Assembly (NCBI GenBank): GCA_002083435.1
Contig: LWDJ01000036.1
Coordinates: forward strand, 40,368 to 104,367
DNA length: 64,000 nt
From: Proteobacteria bacterium SG_bin6
GTDB lineage: Bacteria > Pseudomonadota > Alphaproteobacteria > Sphingomonadales > Sphingomonadaceae
Reading direction: 5' to 3'
A program made the translations under genes and the position numbers. Shown here one piece after another: positions 41,342 to 50,041 of the stretch (position 1 is the first letter of the stretch; each line of letters begins with the position of its first letter). The notes below the pieces were generated by a model, which made no database searches, was not told the DNA's origin, and saw only the letters and a list, made by a program, of their open reading frames with translations.

Positions 41342-41842
41342 TCAGCCGCGCCGGGCGAGCCGGCCGAGGACGGCGGTGCCCTTGTGCGCGGCGACGCCAG
41401 GGCCGGCGGTGGCGATCACCTCCTGCGGCGCGGGCATCGCCCCGCATTCGGTGCAGACGAGCCGCGCCGTCACCCGCCCGCCGCAATCGCGGTGCTCGGC
41501 GCGCGTCGGTGGCCCCTCGGCGAGCGGCTGCCAGCGATCGCCCCAGTCCATCAGCGCGACGAGCGTGGTGAGGAAATCGGCGCCCTTCTCGGTCAGGCGA
41601 TATTCGTGGCGGGTGCGCCCCGTCTCGCGATAGGCGACACGGGTGAGCACGCCATGCTCGACCAGCTTCGCCAGCCGCTCGGCGAGCACCTTGCGCGGGA
41701 TGCCGAGATCGGCGGCGATCGCGTCGAACCGGTTCAGCCCCAGGAAGATGTCGCGCAGGATCAGCGGCGTCCACCACTCCCCCACCACCTCCATCGTGCG
41801 GGCGACCGAGCAGGCGAAATCGGCGAACGAGGTGCGGGCCAT
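41342..41842 (-). CDS. HxlR family regulator with C-terminal cysteine cluster
   Basis: A 166-residue regulator. The HxlR domain (about 8-100) has Cys11 in the usual redox position and helix LGIPRKVLAERLAKLVEHG. Unlike the other two HxlR proteins here it continues for about 60 residues with His117, Cys120, Cys130 and Cys133 (RDCGG, VCTECG), a likely zinc ribbon. It is divergent from the tautomerase, 100 bases away, which is its probable target. Confidence 0.86.
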   Translation of the reverse strand: MARTSFADFACSVARTMEVVGEWWTPLILRDIFLGLNRFDAIAADLGIPRKVLAERLAKLVEHGVLTRVAYRETGRTRHEYRLTEKGADFLTTLVALMDWGDRWQPLAEGPPTRAEHRDCGGRVTARLVCTECGAMPAPQEVIATAGPGVAAHKGTAVLGRLARRG

Positions 41843-41942
41843 GACGCGGCAGGCGTAGCTAAGTTCCTTGACGAAATCCAGCTCGCCGTGCTGAGTTCAT
41901 CCAGGGAACTTCGAGTCGCCCCCTATTTCGAGGAGACAGACG

Positions 41943-42422
41943 ATGCCGATGATCGACGTGTATCACCCGCAAGGCGCTTTCAGCCCGGAGGCGCAGGCGC
42001 GGCTTGGCGAGGCGCTCACCGCGCTGCTGCTGGAGATGGAGGGCGCGCCGGACAATCCCGTGTCGCGCACGATCAGCTGGGCGTTCTTTCACCCGCTGCC
42101 GGCGGGCGCGATCTTCGTCGGCGGCAAGCCGGCGGCGCAGAATATCTACAAGATCGTCTTCTCGGTGCCGCAGGGCACGCGCAAGCTGCACGGCCCGGCG
42201 ACGCTCGATCAGCGCGACGCGCTGGTGAAGGCGGCGACGCGGCTGGTGCTGGAGGCCGAGGGGAGCGAGGTATCGCCCGCCAACCAGGCGCGGGTGTGGT
42301 GCTTCCTGCATGAAGTGCCCGAGGCGACCTGGGGTGGCCAGGGGCGGCTGGTCGGGATTCGCGACATCAGCGCGTTCGTGATGTCCGGCGCCGCGGCCGC
42401 GCCCGCGCTGGTCGAGGCCTGA
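41943..42422 (+). CDS. Tautomerase family protein
   Basis: A 159-residue protein beginning MPMIDVYHP, so that Pro2 can act as the N-terminal catalytic base after Met removal, as in 4-oxalocrotonate tautomerase relatives. Length suggests a fused two-repeat form. A GAGGAG ribosome site precedes the ATG. It is divergent from an HxlR regulator and followed by a strong terminator. Substrate unknown. Confidence 0.82.
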   Translation: MPMIDVYHPQGAFSPEAQARLGEALTALLLEMEGAPDNPVSRTISWAFFHPLPAGAIFVGGKPAAQNIYKIVFSVPQGTRKLHGPATLDQRDALVKAATRLVLEAEGSEVSPANQARVWCFLHEVPEATWGGQGRLVGIRDISAFVMSGAAAAPALVEA

Positions 42423-42428
42423 ACGGAA

Positions 42429-42461
42429 AACGCCGCCCGCGTGGCGATCGCGGGCGGCGTT
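42429..42461. terminator. Bidirectional terminator
   Basis: AACGCCGCCCGCG and CGCGGGCGGCGTT form a perfect 13-bp stem with a seven-base loop. A-rich bases lie on one side and TT on the other, fitting termination of both the tautomerase and the convergent protease gene. Confidence 0.8.
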
Positions 42462-42486
42462 TCGTGGCTCGTTCTGCAGCCGGCCG

Positions 42487-44028
42487 TTACTTCTTCAGTC
42501 GGATCGCGACGAACAGGCCCGGCGTCCGCCCGCGCTGGACGAACAGCAGCAGCGAATCGCGGCCCTGCGCCCGCGCCTGCGCCACCACCTGGGCGAGCGC
42601 CGCGACGGTCGTGGTCGGCTGGCGGTTTGCGGCGACGATCAGGTCGCCGCGCTTCAGCCCCTTTTGCGCCGCGTCGCTCGAGGGATCGACGGTGGTGATC
42701 ACCACGCCCTTAGCGGTCGAGTCGAGCCCCAGCGCGCGCTGGATCTGCGGCGTCAGCTCGGTGACGGTGAGGCCGACCGAGTTGCTCATCGCCTGGTCGC
42801 CCTGGCCCTGGCCGCTGTCGGGCATGGCGCTGTCGTCGTCGCCGTCGCCCGCCTGTGCCGCCAGTTCCTGCGGCGAGGGGCGGGTGCCCGCGGTCACCGT
42901 CAGCGCGGTCGGCTTGCCATCGCGCAGAATGTCGAGCCGGATCGCGTCGCCCGGCTTGGTCTGTCCGACGAGATAGGTGAGCGACTGTTCGTTCGTCACG
43001 TCCTGGCCGTTGACCTTCAGCACCACGTCGCCGACGCGGACCCCGGCGCGGCCGGCGGGGGTATCGGGCTCGACGCTGCGGATGATCTCGCCGTGGTTCT
43101 TCGCCACGCCGAGCGCGCTGGCGAGATCCTCGTCGATCGGCTGCGGGCCGACGCCCAGATAGCCGCGCTTCACCGCCTGGCCTTTCATCAGCGTGTCGAT
43201 GATCGGCCGCGCCTGTTCGGCGGGGATCGCGAAGCCGATGCCGATATTCCCGCCCGAGGGGCTGAGGATCTGCGAGTTGATCCCGATCACCTCGCCGCGC
43301 AGGTCGAACATCGGCCCGCCCGAATTGCCCTGGTTGATCGAGGCGTCGGTCTGGATGAAGCGATCATAGAGCCCAAGGCCGGTGGTGCGGTGGAGCGCCG
43401 AGATGATGCCCGCCGTCACCGTCGAGCCGATGCCGAACGGGTTGCCGATCGCGACGATCCAGTCGCCGACGCGCGCCCGGGTCGAATCGCCGAAGCGCAC
43501 GAACGGGAAGGTGCCGCCCTCGATCTTGAGCAGCGCGAGGTCGGAATCCTGATCGCGGCCGATCAGCTTCGCCGGATATTCCTTGCCGTCGGTGAGCGTC
43601 ACGGTGATCGAATCGACCGTCGCGCCGCGCGCGCCGGGGGCGACGACGTGGTTGTTCGTCACCACATAGCCATCGGCCGAGATGATGAAGCCCGAGCCGA
43701 GCGACTGCGCCTGGCGGGTGACCGGCGCGCCGCCCTGGCCGCCGCCCTGGCCGCCGCCGAACTGGTTGAAGAAATCCTGGAACGGCGTGCCCTGGAACGG
43801 ATTTGCCTGCTGCGGCACCTTGATCGACTGTTTGGTCGAAATGTTGACCACCGCCGGCTGCAGCCGCGCGACCAGATCGGCGAAGCTCACCGGCGCGCCG
43901 GCGCGCGGCGCGATCTGCGCCATCGCCTCGGGCGCGTTCTGCGCGGTTTGCGCCGGCGGGTTCAGCGCAAGCGACGCGGTGGTCCCCGCCAGCAGTAAAG
44001 CGCCCGTGATCGCATATGCGTAACGCAC
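42487..44028 (-). CDS. degP: Do-family periplasmic serine protease (HtrA/DegP)
   Basis: A 513-residue envelope protease and chaperone. A signal peptide (cleavage near ALN or later) leads to the trypsin-like domain with His127 (NNHVV), Asp163 (QDSDLALL) and Ser236 (GNSGGP), then two PDZ domains (about 290-385 and 420-510). A Gly/Gln-rich LA loop lies at 90-100. The start is taken as GTG at 44028, seven bases after GGAAGGGA; the longer frame would add 15 residues without a signal. It lies downstream of hflKC on the same strand, matching their shared role in envelope protein quality control. Confidence 0.94.
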   Translation of the reverse strand: MRYAYAITGALLLAGTTASLALNPPAQTAQNAPEAMAQIAPRAGAPVSFADLVARLQPAVVNISTKQSIKVPQQANPFQGTPFQDFFNQFGGGQGGGQGGAPVTRQAQSLGSGFIISADGYVVTNNHVVAPGARGATVDSITVTLTDGKEYPAKLIGRDQDSDLALLKIEGGTFPFVRFGDSTRARVGDWIVAIGNPFGIGSTVTAGIISALHRTTGLGLYDRFIQTDASINQGNSGGPMFDLRGEVIGINSQILSPSGGNIGIGFAIPAEQARPIIDTLMKGQAVKRGYLGVGPQPIDEDLASALGVAKNHGEIIRSVEPDTPAGRAGVRVGDVVLKVNGQDVTNEQSLTYLVGQTKPGDAIRLDILRDGKPTALTVTAGTRPSPQELAAQAGDGDDDSAMPDSGQGQGDQAMSNSVGLTVTELTPQIQRALGLDSTAKGVVITTVDPSSDAAQKGLKRGDLIVAANRQPTTTVAALAQVVAQARAQGRDSLLLFVQRGRTPGLFVAIRLKK

Positions 44029-44109
44029 TTTCGGTCCCTTCCTATCCACGATTTGGGGCGGCTTGTCGCCCAACCAGTCTGAACGCTTTTTGAATAATTT
44101 TGTCGCGAC

Positions 44110-44976
44110 TCACCGTGCGGCACCGCCAGCGCGCCCGCCGAACTGCCGCAGATACGCATCCCCCGGCGTCAGTACCACCTGGGTCTGGCCTTGCGTGAAC
44201 GTCGTCCGGTAGGACTGCATAGCACGGTAGAAATCGTAGAATTCCGGGTCCTTGCCAAAGCTTTCGGCATAAATGCGGGAAGCATCGGCATCGGCCTGCG
44301 CGCGGATGATCTGCGCCTGCTTCTGCCCCTCGGCACGGATCGTCGTCGCCTGTTGCTGGCGCGCCGAGGCCATGCGGGTGAGCGCGCTTTCCAGCGGGCT
44401 GCCATCGGGCAGATCGGCGTGGCGGATGCGCACGTCGACGATCTCGACGCCATAGCTGCTCGCGCGGCGCTGCAGCCCGGCCTGGATATTGTCCATCACC
44501 GCGTCGCGCTCGGGGCTGAGCAGCGCGGCGAACGGCCGCTTGCCGAGTTCGTTGCGCAAAGCGGAGGCGAGCAGCGGGCGCAGCCGGTCGGCGACGATCT
44601 GCTCGGTATTGCCGGCGCTGCCGGTCGAGACCACGGCGGTGAGCGGCTTGACGATGCGGAACCGGGCGAAGGCATCGACCTCGAGCGGATATTGCTCGGT
44701 CGAAAGCACCGGCTGGTTCGACAGATCGACATCGAGCACGCGCTTGTCGACCAGCACCACCTTGTCGATGAACGGCACCTTGAACACCGGGCCGGCCTCG
44801 GTCCGCCCCAATTGCTCGTTCGCGCGCCAGCTGTTGATCGTGCGCACCGGCTTTTCAAAGCGCAGGATCACCGCCTGCTGCGTCTCGCGCACGACGACGA
44901 ACGATGATCCGATCAGGATCAGCACCAGCAAGGCCGCGACGACGAGCGCGATCGGCGAGCGCCAGAAATTGGTCAT
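44110..44976 (-). CDS. hflC: Protease modulator HflC
   Basis: A 288-residue SPFH/Band-7 protein with one N-terminal membrane helix (8-27). With HflK it forms the periplasmic-facing cage around FtsH. The PHB domain starts VVVRETQQAVILRF and ends in a helix rich in Ala, Gln and Arg (ARQQQATTIRAEGQKQAQIIRAQADADASRIYA segment, about 200-235). Its ATG overlaps the hflK stop by four bases. Confidence 0.95.
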   Translation of the reverse strand: MTNFWRSPIALVVAALLVLILIGSSFVVVRETQQAVILRFEKPVRTINSWRANEQLGRTEAGPVFKVPFIDKVVLVDKRVLDVDLSNQPVLSTEQYPLEVDAFARFRIVKPLTAVVSTGSAGNTEQIVADRLRPLLASALRNELGKRPFAALLSPERDAVMDNIQAGLQRRASSYGVEIVDVRIRHADLPDGSPLESALTRMASARQQQATTIRAEGQKQAQIIRAQADADASRIYAESFGKDPEFYDFYRAMQSYRTTFTQGQTQVVLTPGDAYLRQFGGRAGGAAR

Positions 44977-46091
44977 TGGCCGCCTCCCGCGCGCGCGCTG
45001 CTGGTAACGGTCGCCTCGTCGGCGGGCGGCGGGGTGCGCGGCGTCACCGGCAGCGGCAAATAAGGCTGCACCCCCTGCGGCGTGCCGACCACGGTCTTGT
45101 CGGCGCGGCCGAGCACCTGCTCCAGCGTCTCGTAATACATCCGCCGCCGCGTCACTTCGGGCGCGAGGCGATATTGTTCGTAAGCGAGATCGAACTCGCG
45201 CGCCGCGCCCTCGGCCCGGGCGATAACCTGCTGGGCATAGCCGCGCGCGTTGTTCATGTTCGACTGCGCTTCCTGCTGCGCCGCGCTCACTTCCTTGAAC
45301 GCATCGCGCACCTTGGACGGCGGATCGACCCGGCCGATATCGACGCCCTGCACCTGGATGCCGGCATGATATTGGTTGAGCAGGCTCTGCATCAGCTGCT
45401 GGGTCCGCGCCGCGATCGCCGCCTTGCCGCCGGCGATCGCCTGGTCGAGCGTGACGGTCGCCATCACCGCGCGCATCGAGGCTTCGGCGACGGCGCGCAC
45501 GGTTTCCTCGGGATCCTTGATCTCGAACACATAATCCTGGGGGTTGGTGACGTTCCACGAGACGGTGTAGCTCAGGTCGACGATGTTCTGATCGCCGGTC
45601 AGCACCAGATTCTCGCTCCCGCCATTGCCGGGAAAGCCGATCGTGCGCACGCTTTCGACGTCGATCTTCTGCACAGCGGCGAAGGGCGCGGGCCAAGTGA
45701 CGCCGATGCCCGAGGGCAGCGTATCGGCATAGCGGCCCAGAACTGTCACCACCCCGCGCTGTTGCGGGCCGATCACATGGATGCTGGTAAGCCCCATCCA
45801 CAGCACCACCACCAGCGCGATGCCGGCGAGCCACAGGTTGCGCGCCTGCGCGCCGCCCGGCAGCCCGCCAAAGCCGCCGCCGCCCCCGCCCGGCCCCTGC
45901 GGACCGCGCGCGCGGCGCAGGAACTCGTCGAGCGCGGTCGGCTTCGGCGCGCCCGGGCGCGGCCGGCCGCCCGGAGGCACCGCCCAGGGATTGCGGTTGC
46001 CGTCATCGCCACCGCCGCCCCCACCCCAGGGGCTGTTCTTGTCGCTCATGAAGAAGAGAAGGCGCCGCCACCAGGCCGGAGAGGTCGTCAT
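44973..46091 (-). CDS. hflK: FtsH protease activity modulator HflK
   Basis: A 372-residue SPFH protein. A Gly/Pro-rich cytoplasmic leader with the typical NSPWGGGGGGDDGNRNPW segment comes before a membrane helix (about 88-105) and the PHB domain (GVVTVLGRYADTLPSGIGVTWPAP). It pairs with HflC. Two starts are possible: ATG 46091 and ATG 46049 (MSDKNSPW); neither has a good ribosome site. The second would match the common HflK N-terminus. It is divergent from mrp. Confidence 0.94.
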   Translation of the reverse strand: MTTSPAWWRRLLFFMSDKNSPWGGGGGGDDGNRNPWAVPPGGRPRPGAPKPTALDEFLRRARGPQGPGGGGGGFGGLPGGAQARNLWLAGIALVVVLWMGLTSIHVIGPQQRGVVTVLGRYADTLPSGIGVTWPAPFAAVQKIDVESVRTIGFPGNGGSENLVLTGDQNIVDLSYTVSWNVTNPQDYVFEIKDPEETVRAVAEASMRAVMATVTLDQAIAGGKAAIAARTQQLMQSLLNQYHAGIQVQGVDIGRVDPPSKVRDAFKEVSAAQQEAQSNMNNARGYAQQVIARAEGAAREFDLAYEQYRLAPEVTRRRMYYETLEQVLGRADKTVVGTPQGVQPYLPLPVTPRTPPPADEATVTSSARAGGGQ

Positions 46092-46162
46092 ACCCGTCTT
46101 TATAGGTGCCCTACGCAAGAAAAACAGTGGCAAGCGTGCGGCAGCGTCCTATCAGCCGCGGC

Positions 46163-47113
46163 ATGGACGTTTTGCAGCAATTGCTCGCCACCCAGCCGCG
46201 CGCGACCGGGCGGCTGACCGAGGGGCGCGCGCGGATCGTGCTCGAAGTGGGCGGGCTCGCGACCGAGCAAGCCGACGCACTCGAAGCGCGGCTGAAGGCG
46301 GCGGCCGAAGCGCTGCCGGGGGTAAGCGCGGTGATGATCGCCCGCACCGCCGAGCGCCGCCGGCGGCGGTTGATCGCGGTGGCGAGCGGCAAGGGCGGGG
46401 TCGGCAAATCGACCGTCGCCGCCAATCTCGCGGTGGCGCTGGCGCGGCGCGGGGCGCGGGTCGGCATGGTCGACGCCGACATCTATGGCCCCTCGCAACC
46501 CCGCATCCTTGGGGTGGAAGGGGTGCGGGCGCAGGCGCGCGACAAGCAGTTGTTGCCGGTCGCGACGCCTTATGGCGTGGCGCTGCTGTCGATGGGGCAG
46601 CTCGCCGCCGCCGACAGCGCGATCGCCTGGCGCGGGCCGATGGCGGCGGGCGCGCTGCTCCAGCTGGTCGAGGCCGATTGGGCGGGGGTCGACACGCTGA
46701 TCCTCGATCTGCCCCCGGGCACGGGCGACGTGCAGCTGACGATGGTGCAGCGCCACAAGCCCGACGGGGTGGTGATCGTCTCCACCCCGCAAGACTTGGC
46801 CTGGCTCGACGCACGCCGCGCGATCGCGCTGTTCGAGAAGGCCGAGGTGCCGATCATCGGCCTCGTCGAGAACATGGCGGGCTATCAATGCCCGACCTGC
46901 GGCGCGGTCTCCGATCCGTTCGGGCGCGGCGGGGCGGCGGCGGCGGCGGAAGCGCTCGGCATCGCGCTCCTCGCCCGGCTGCCGCTGGCGATGGCGATCC
47001 GTGAAGCCTCCGACGCCGGCACGCCGCCCGCCGCCGGGAACGGGGCCGAGGCTACGGCGTTCGCAACCCTGGCCGAGCAGGTGCAAGCCTGGCTCGCCGC
47101 GCAACCGGGATAA
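46163..47113 (+). CDS. apbC: Mrp/NBP35 family Fe-S cluster carrier ATPase
   Basis: A 316-residue P-loop protein that delivers Fe-S clusters. A short MIP18-like N-terminal domain (1-60) precedes Walker A SGKGGVGKST (75-84), the VDADIYGPSQPRI block and the cluster-bridging C243-PT-C246. The ATG at 46163 begins the N-terminal domain. The CoA-binding protein gene follows six bases later, so the two are likely co-transcribed. Confidence 0.93.
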   Translation: MDVLQQLLATQPRATGRLTEGRARIVLEVGGLATEQADALEARLKAAAEALPGVSAVMIARTAERRRRRLIAVASGKGGVGKSTVAANLAVALARRGARVGMVDADIYGPSQPRILGVEGVRAQARDKQLLPVATPYGVALLSMGQLAAADSAIAWRGPMAAGALLQLVEADWAGVDTLILDLPPGTGDVQLTMVQRHKPDGVVIVSTPQDLAWLDARRAIALFEKAEVPIIGLVENMAGYQCPTCGAVSDPFGRGGAAAAAEALGIALLARLPLAMAIREASDAGTPPAAGNGAEATAFATLAEQVQAWLAAQPG

Positions 47114-47118
47114 CGCCG

Positions 47119-47547
47119 ATGCCGCTCACCACCGATGCCGAGATTCGCGAGCTGCTCGAAAGCGTCCGCACGGTCGCGATGGTCGGCGCGTCGGACAAGC
47201 CCGACCGCCCGAGCTACGCGGTGATGGCGACGCTCCAGGCGCAGGGCTACCGCGTGATCCCGGTGAACCCCGCGATCACCGGCGAGCATATCCACGGCGA
47301 GTTCGTGTTCCGCGAACTGGCGCAGCTCGGCGATCCGATCGACCTCGTCGACATCTTCCGCAACTCGGCCGCCGCGGGTGCGGTGGTCGATGAAGCGATC
47401 GAGGTCGGCGCGAAAGCGGTGTGGATGCAGCTGGGCGTGATCGACCAAGCCGCCGCCGCCCGCGCGGAGGCCGCCGGGCTGAAAGTGGTGATGGACCGCT
47501 GCCCGGCGATCGAGCTGCGCCGGCTGGGAATCGCGCCGCGCGGCTGA
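47119..47547 (+). CDS. CoA-binding protein (YccU-like)
   Basis: A 142-residue single Rossmann-domain protein of the succinyl-CoA-synthetase-like CoA-binding family: VRTVAMVGASDKPDRPSYAVM, GYRVIPVNP, DLVDIFRNS and the C-terminal MDRCPAIELRRL. It probably binds CoA or an acyl-CoA; no catalytic partner domain is fused. It is next to apbC. Confidence 0.9.
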   Translation: MPLTTDAEIRELLESVRTVAMVGASDKPDRPSYAVMATLQAQGYRVIPVNPAITGEHIHGEFVFRELAQLGDPIDLVDIFRNSAAAGAVVDEAIEVGAKAVWMQLGVIDQAAAARAEAAGLKVVMDRCPAIELRRLGIAPRG

Positions 47548-47590
47548 ACGACGGCTTGCCGGCGGTCGCCGCCCGTGCGAGCCTGATTTC

Positions 47591-48010
47591 ATGCTGCTGC
47601 TCCTCCTGGCCCAGGCCGCGACGCCGGTGACGACGATGAAGGCGGCGCCCCCGCCCGAACGCTTCTCGATCCTGGTGCCGGTGCCGGGCGAACCCTGCCG
47701 GCCCGGCCCGGCGGAGGGCGAAGTGGTGGTGTGCGGCAACGCGCTGCCCAGCCAGAAACTCCCTTATCCCCAGGAGATCGACGCCAGCCGGCCCCGGCCG
47801 AGCAACCCCGATCTCACCGGCCACGGCGCGCTCGCGGCGATGAACACGCCGTGCGCCGCGACCTCGGGCGGGTGCGGCGGCGGGTTGCCGATCATCCCGA
47901 TGGCGCTCGCGCTCGGCAAGGCACTGGTGAAGGCCGCGACCCCCAAGCCCGACAAGAGCAAACGCGTGCCGATCCCGCTCGACGAGCCGGCACCGGCGCG
48001 GGCGGAGTAA
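47591..48010 (+). CDS. Secreted or periplasmic hypothetical protein
   Basis: A 139-residue protein with a short N-terminal leader (MLLLLLAQAATP) that may be a signal peptide. The rest is Pro-rich with four cysteines (EPCRPG, VVCGN, NTPCAATSGGCGG) and ends in a helix (MALALGKALVKAA) and a Lys/Pro tail. It resembles a group of small uncharacterised Sphingomonad proteins but I cannot assign a family. Its stop lies three bases from the convergent PilZ gene. Confidence 0.65.
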   Translation: MLLLLLAQAATPVTTMKAAPPPERFSILVPVPGEPCRPGPAEGEVVVCGNALPSQKLPYPQEIDASRPRPSNPDLTGHGALAAMNTPCAATSGGCGGGLPIIPMALALGKALVKAATPKPDKSKRVPIPLDEPAPARAE

Positions 48011-48013
48011 CGC

Positions 48014-48385
48014 TCAGTCGAGAACGACGAGATGGACCGACGGCGGCTCGGGCTCGGCGAAGCGCGCGACCAGGCTCGCGAGGCTGTCGGCGGCGAGCGG
48101 TTCGGCGAAATAGCAGCCCGATTGGTTGCCGTCGCTCCAGGCGACCGCCGCTTCGCGTGGCCGCGCGCCGGGGAGCGTGATCAACACCGCCCGCCCGGGG
48201 CTGAGCGGGGTCGTGGTCTCGATCCGCACCCCCAGCGCCGAAAGATCGGCGACGCGGCACACCACCGACCAGGCGGCGCTGGTCGTCATCCGCGCCGGGA
48301 TGCGCACCGCCAGCCGCGACGCGCGCCGATGCTCGGCGCCATCGCTCGGCGCGGGGTGCATCGAAAGGGAATTGCGGTCCGTCAT
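48014..48385 (-). CDS. PilZ domain protein
   Basis: A 123-residue single PilZ domain, expected to bind cyclic di-GMP. The binding motifs are an RxxxR-like R20-RAS-R24 and D47-LSALG52 (D/NxSxxG). There is no output domain, so it would act through a partner. The ATG at 48385 is 25 bases from the MFS gene stop on the same strand. Confidence 0.88.
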   Translation of the reverse strand: MTDRNSLSMHPAPSDGAEHRRASRLAVRIPARMTTSAAWSVVCRVADLSALGVRIETTTPLSPGRAVLITLPGARPREAAVAWSDGNQSGCYFAEPLAADSLASLVARFAEPEPPSVHLVVLD

Positions 48386-48410
48386 CGTTGCGACGGTGGC
48401 ACGAAACCCG

Positions 48411-49931
48411 TTAATTTACGGTACTCATACGGTGCAGGTCGGCGAGCCGCTGCTCATGGATCGGCACCAGGCGGAACGCGGCGATCGCCGCCCCCAGCGC
48501 GATCGGCACCGTCACCAGCAGGCTCAGCACGCCCACCGACAGGCTGCCGCTCGCGCTTGAAAGCCGCCCGGCGAGATAGGGACCGAGCGCGAGGCCGAGC
48601 AGCGTCGTGCCGATCAGGAAGGTGGCGGTGGCGGTGCCGCGCATCCGGGGCAGCACCAGGTCCTGCGTCGTCGCCCCCGCCGCGCCCAGCGCGCAACTGC
48701 CGAGCGCCGTCATCGGCAGCACCATCGCGTAGAAGATCGCGGGGCTGTGGGTGGTGAAGGCGGTGACGATGAACGGCAGCGGGGCGATCGCGCCGAAGAT
48801 CACCACCATCACCCGCCCCGCCGGATGCCGCCGCCGCAGCCGGTCCGCGACCGCGCCGCCGATCGTCGTGCCCAGGAAGCCGCCCAGCGCCCCCGTCGCG
48901 CCGATGATGAGCCCGGCGGTGGTCTTCGCCTCGCCCAGCACGCGCTCGGCATAGGGGGGAAGCCACAGGCTGGTGGAATAGCTGAGGAACGCGTTGAGCC
49001 CATAGGCGACCAGCAAAGTGACAAAGGCAGGGTTGGCGACGATGAGCCGGAATGCCTCCGGATCGCGCGCGCGCAGGGCGCTGGCCCAGGAGAAGACGGC
49101 GTAGACGCCGAGCCCCCACGCGCTCCACTGCGCGGCCGGCTCCCCCAGCCGGGTCGCCGCATAGACGAACCCGACCAGCAGCGCGACCGCGGCAAGGTTG
49201 CCGGCAAGCGCGCGCGGGCCCCGGCGGGCGGCGCCAAGCAGGGTGAGCGGCGGCAGGATCGTCAGCAACTCACCGAAGAAGCCGGCGAACGGCGCCGCCG
49301 TGCGGGGCGCCGGGCGCGGTGGCTCGCGCAAGCTCATCACGACGAGCGCGAGCAGCAGTCCTGGCGCGCCGACGATCAGGAACGCCGCCTGCCAGCCATG
49401 CAGCCCGAACGGCGGGTCGACCGGATAGGCCGCGTTCCAGCGCTGGACGATCAGCGCGCCGATCCCCAGCGACACCCCGCCGCCAATGTAGAGCCCGGCC
49501 GAATAGATCGCGAGCGCGGTCGCGCGCAGCCGCTTGGGGAACCAGTCCGAAATCAGCGAATAGGCGGAAGGGGCTGCGCTCGCCTCGCCGACGCCCACCC
49601 CCACCCGCGCCGCCGCCAGCATCGCCCCGCCGCGCGCGAGCCCCGAGACCATCGTCATCGCCGACCACAGGGCAAGTCCGCTCGCGAGCAGCCGCACCCG
49701 GTGCCAATTATCCGCCAGCCGCCCGAGCGGAATGCCGAACAGCGCGTAGAACACCCCGAAGGCGGTGCCATAGAGGAAGCCCAAATCCTCGTCGCGCATT
49801 CCCAGATCGCGCTTGATGTCTTCGGCGAGGATCGAGATCAGCTGGCGATCGATGAAGTTCAGGATGTAGACCGCGACCAATATCGCCAGGCCGTACCAGG
49901 CATAGCCCGGCGTGCGCGCGTCTTCGTCCAT
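48411..49931 (-). CDS. MFS transporter, spinster-like
   Basis: A 506-residue major-facilitator protein with twelve to fourteen helices. The N-terminus (LNFIDRQLISILAEDIKRDLG, LYGTAFGVFYALFGIPLGRLAD) and RVGVGVGEASAAPSAYSLISDWFP match the Spns/GlcP-like branch common in Sphingomonads. A soluble or amphipathic stretch lies in the middle (about 225-250). AAGGGGAG precedes the ATG. Substrate unknown. Confidence 0.9.
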   Translation of the reverse strand: MDEDARTPGYAWYGLAILVAVYILNFIDRQLISILAEDIKRDLGMRDEDLGFLYGTAFGVFYALFGIPLGRLADNWHRVRLLASGLALWSAMTMVSGLARGGAMLAAARVGVGVGEASAAPSAYSLISDWFPKRLRATALAIYSAGLYIGGGVSLGIGALIVQRWNAAYPVDPPFGLHGWQAAFLIVGAPGLLLALVVMSLREPPRPAPRTAAPFAGFFGELLTILPPLTLLGAARRGPRALAGNLAAVALLVGFVYAATRLGEPAAQWSAWGLGVYAVFSWASALRARDPEAFRLIVANPAFVTLLVAYGLNAFLSYSTSLWLPPYAERVLGEAKTTAGLIIGATGALGGFLGTTIGGAVADRLRRRHPAGRVMVVIFGAIAPLPFIVTAFTTHSPAIFYAMVLPMTALGSCALGAAGATTQDLVLPRMRGTATATFLIGTTLLGLALGPYLAGRLSSASGSLSVGVLSLLVTVPIALGAAIAAFRLVPIHEQRLADLHRMSTVN

Positions 49932-49982
49932 CCCGCTCCCCTTTTTTGGCTTATCCCAAGGCTAGCAAGCGGGGCCTGCCGC

Positions 49983-50041
49983 GTCGAGCGGCCAGCGGCC
50001 GATCACCTCACAAGTCCAGCGGCCAGCGGCCGATCGCCTCA
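49983..50041. repeat. 28-bp direct duplication at the 3' end of thpR
   Basis: Two 28-base copies (49983-50010 and 50014-50041) share 26 of 28 bases and lie three bases apart, offset by 31. The right copy encodes the C-terminal AIGRWPLD of ThpR; the left copy holds the stop codon and then repeats the sequence in another frame beyond the gene. Confidence 0.85.

Noticed and set aside
44973..45834. Alternative long frame joining hflK and hflC
   Set aside because: The 5' part is an out-of-frame reading of hflK; hflC starts at 44976 with an ATGA overlap.
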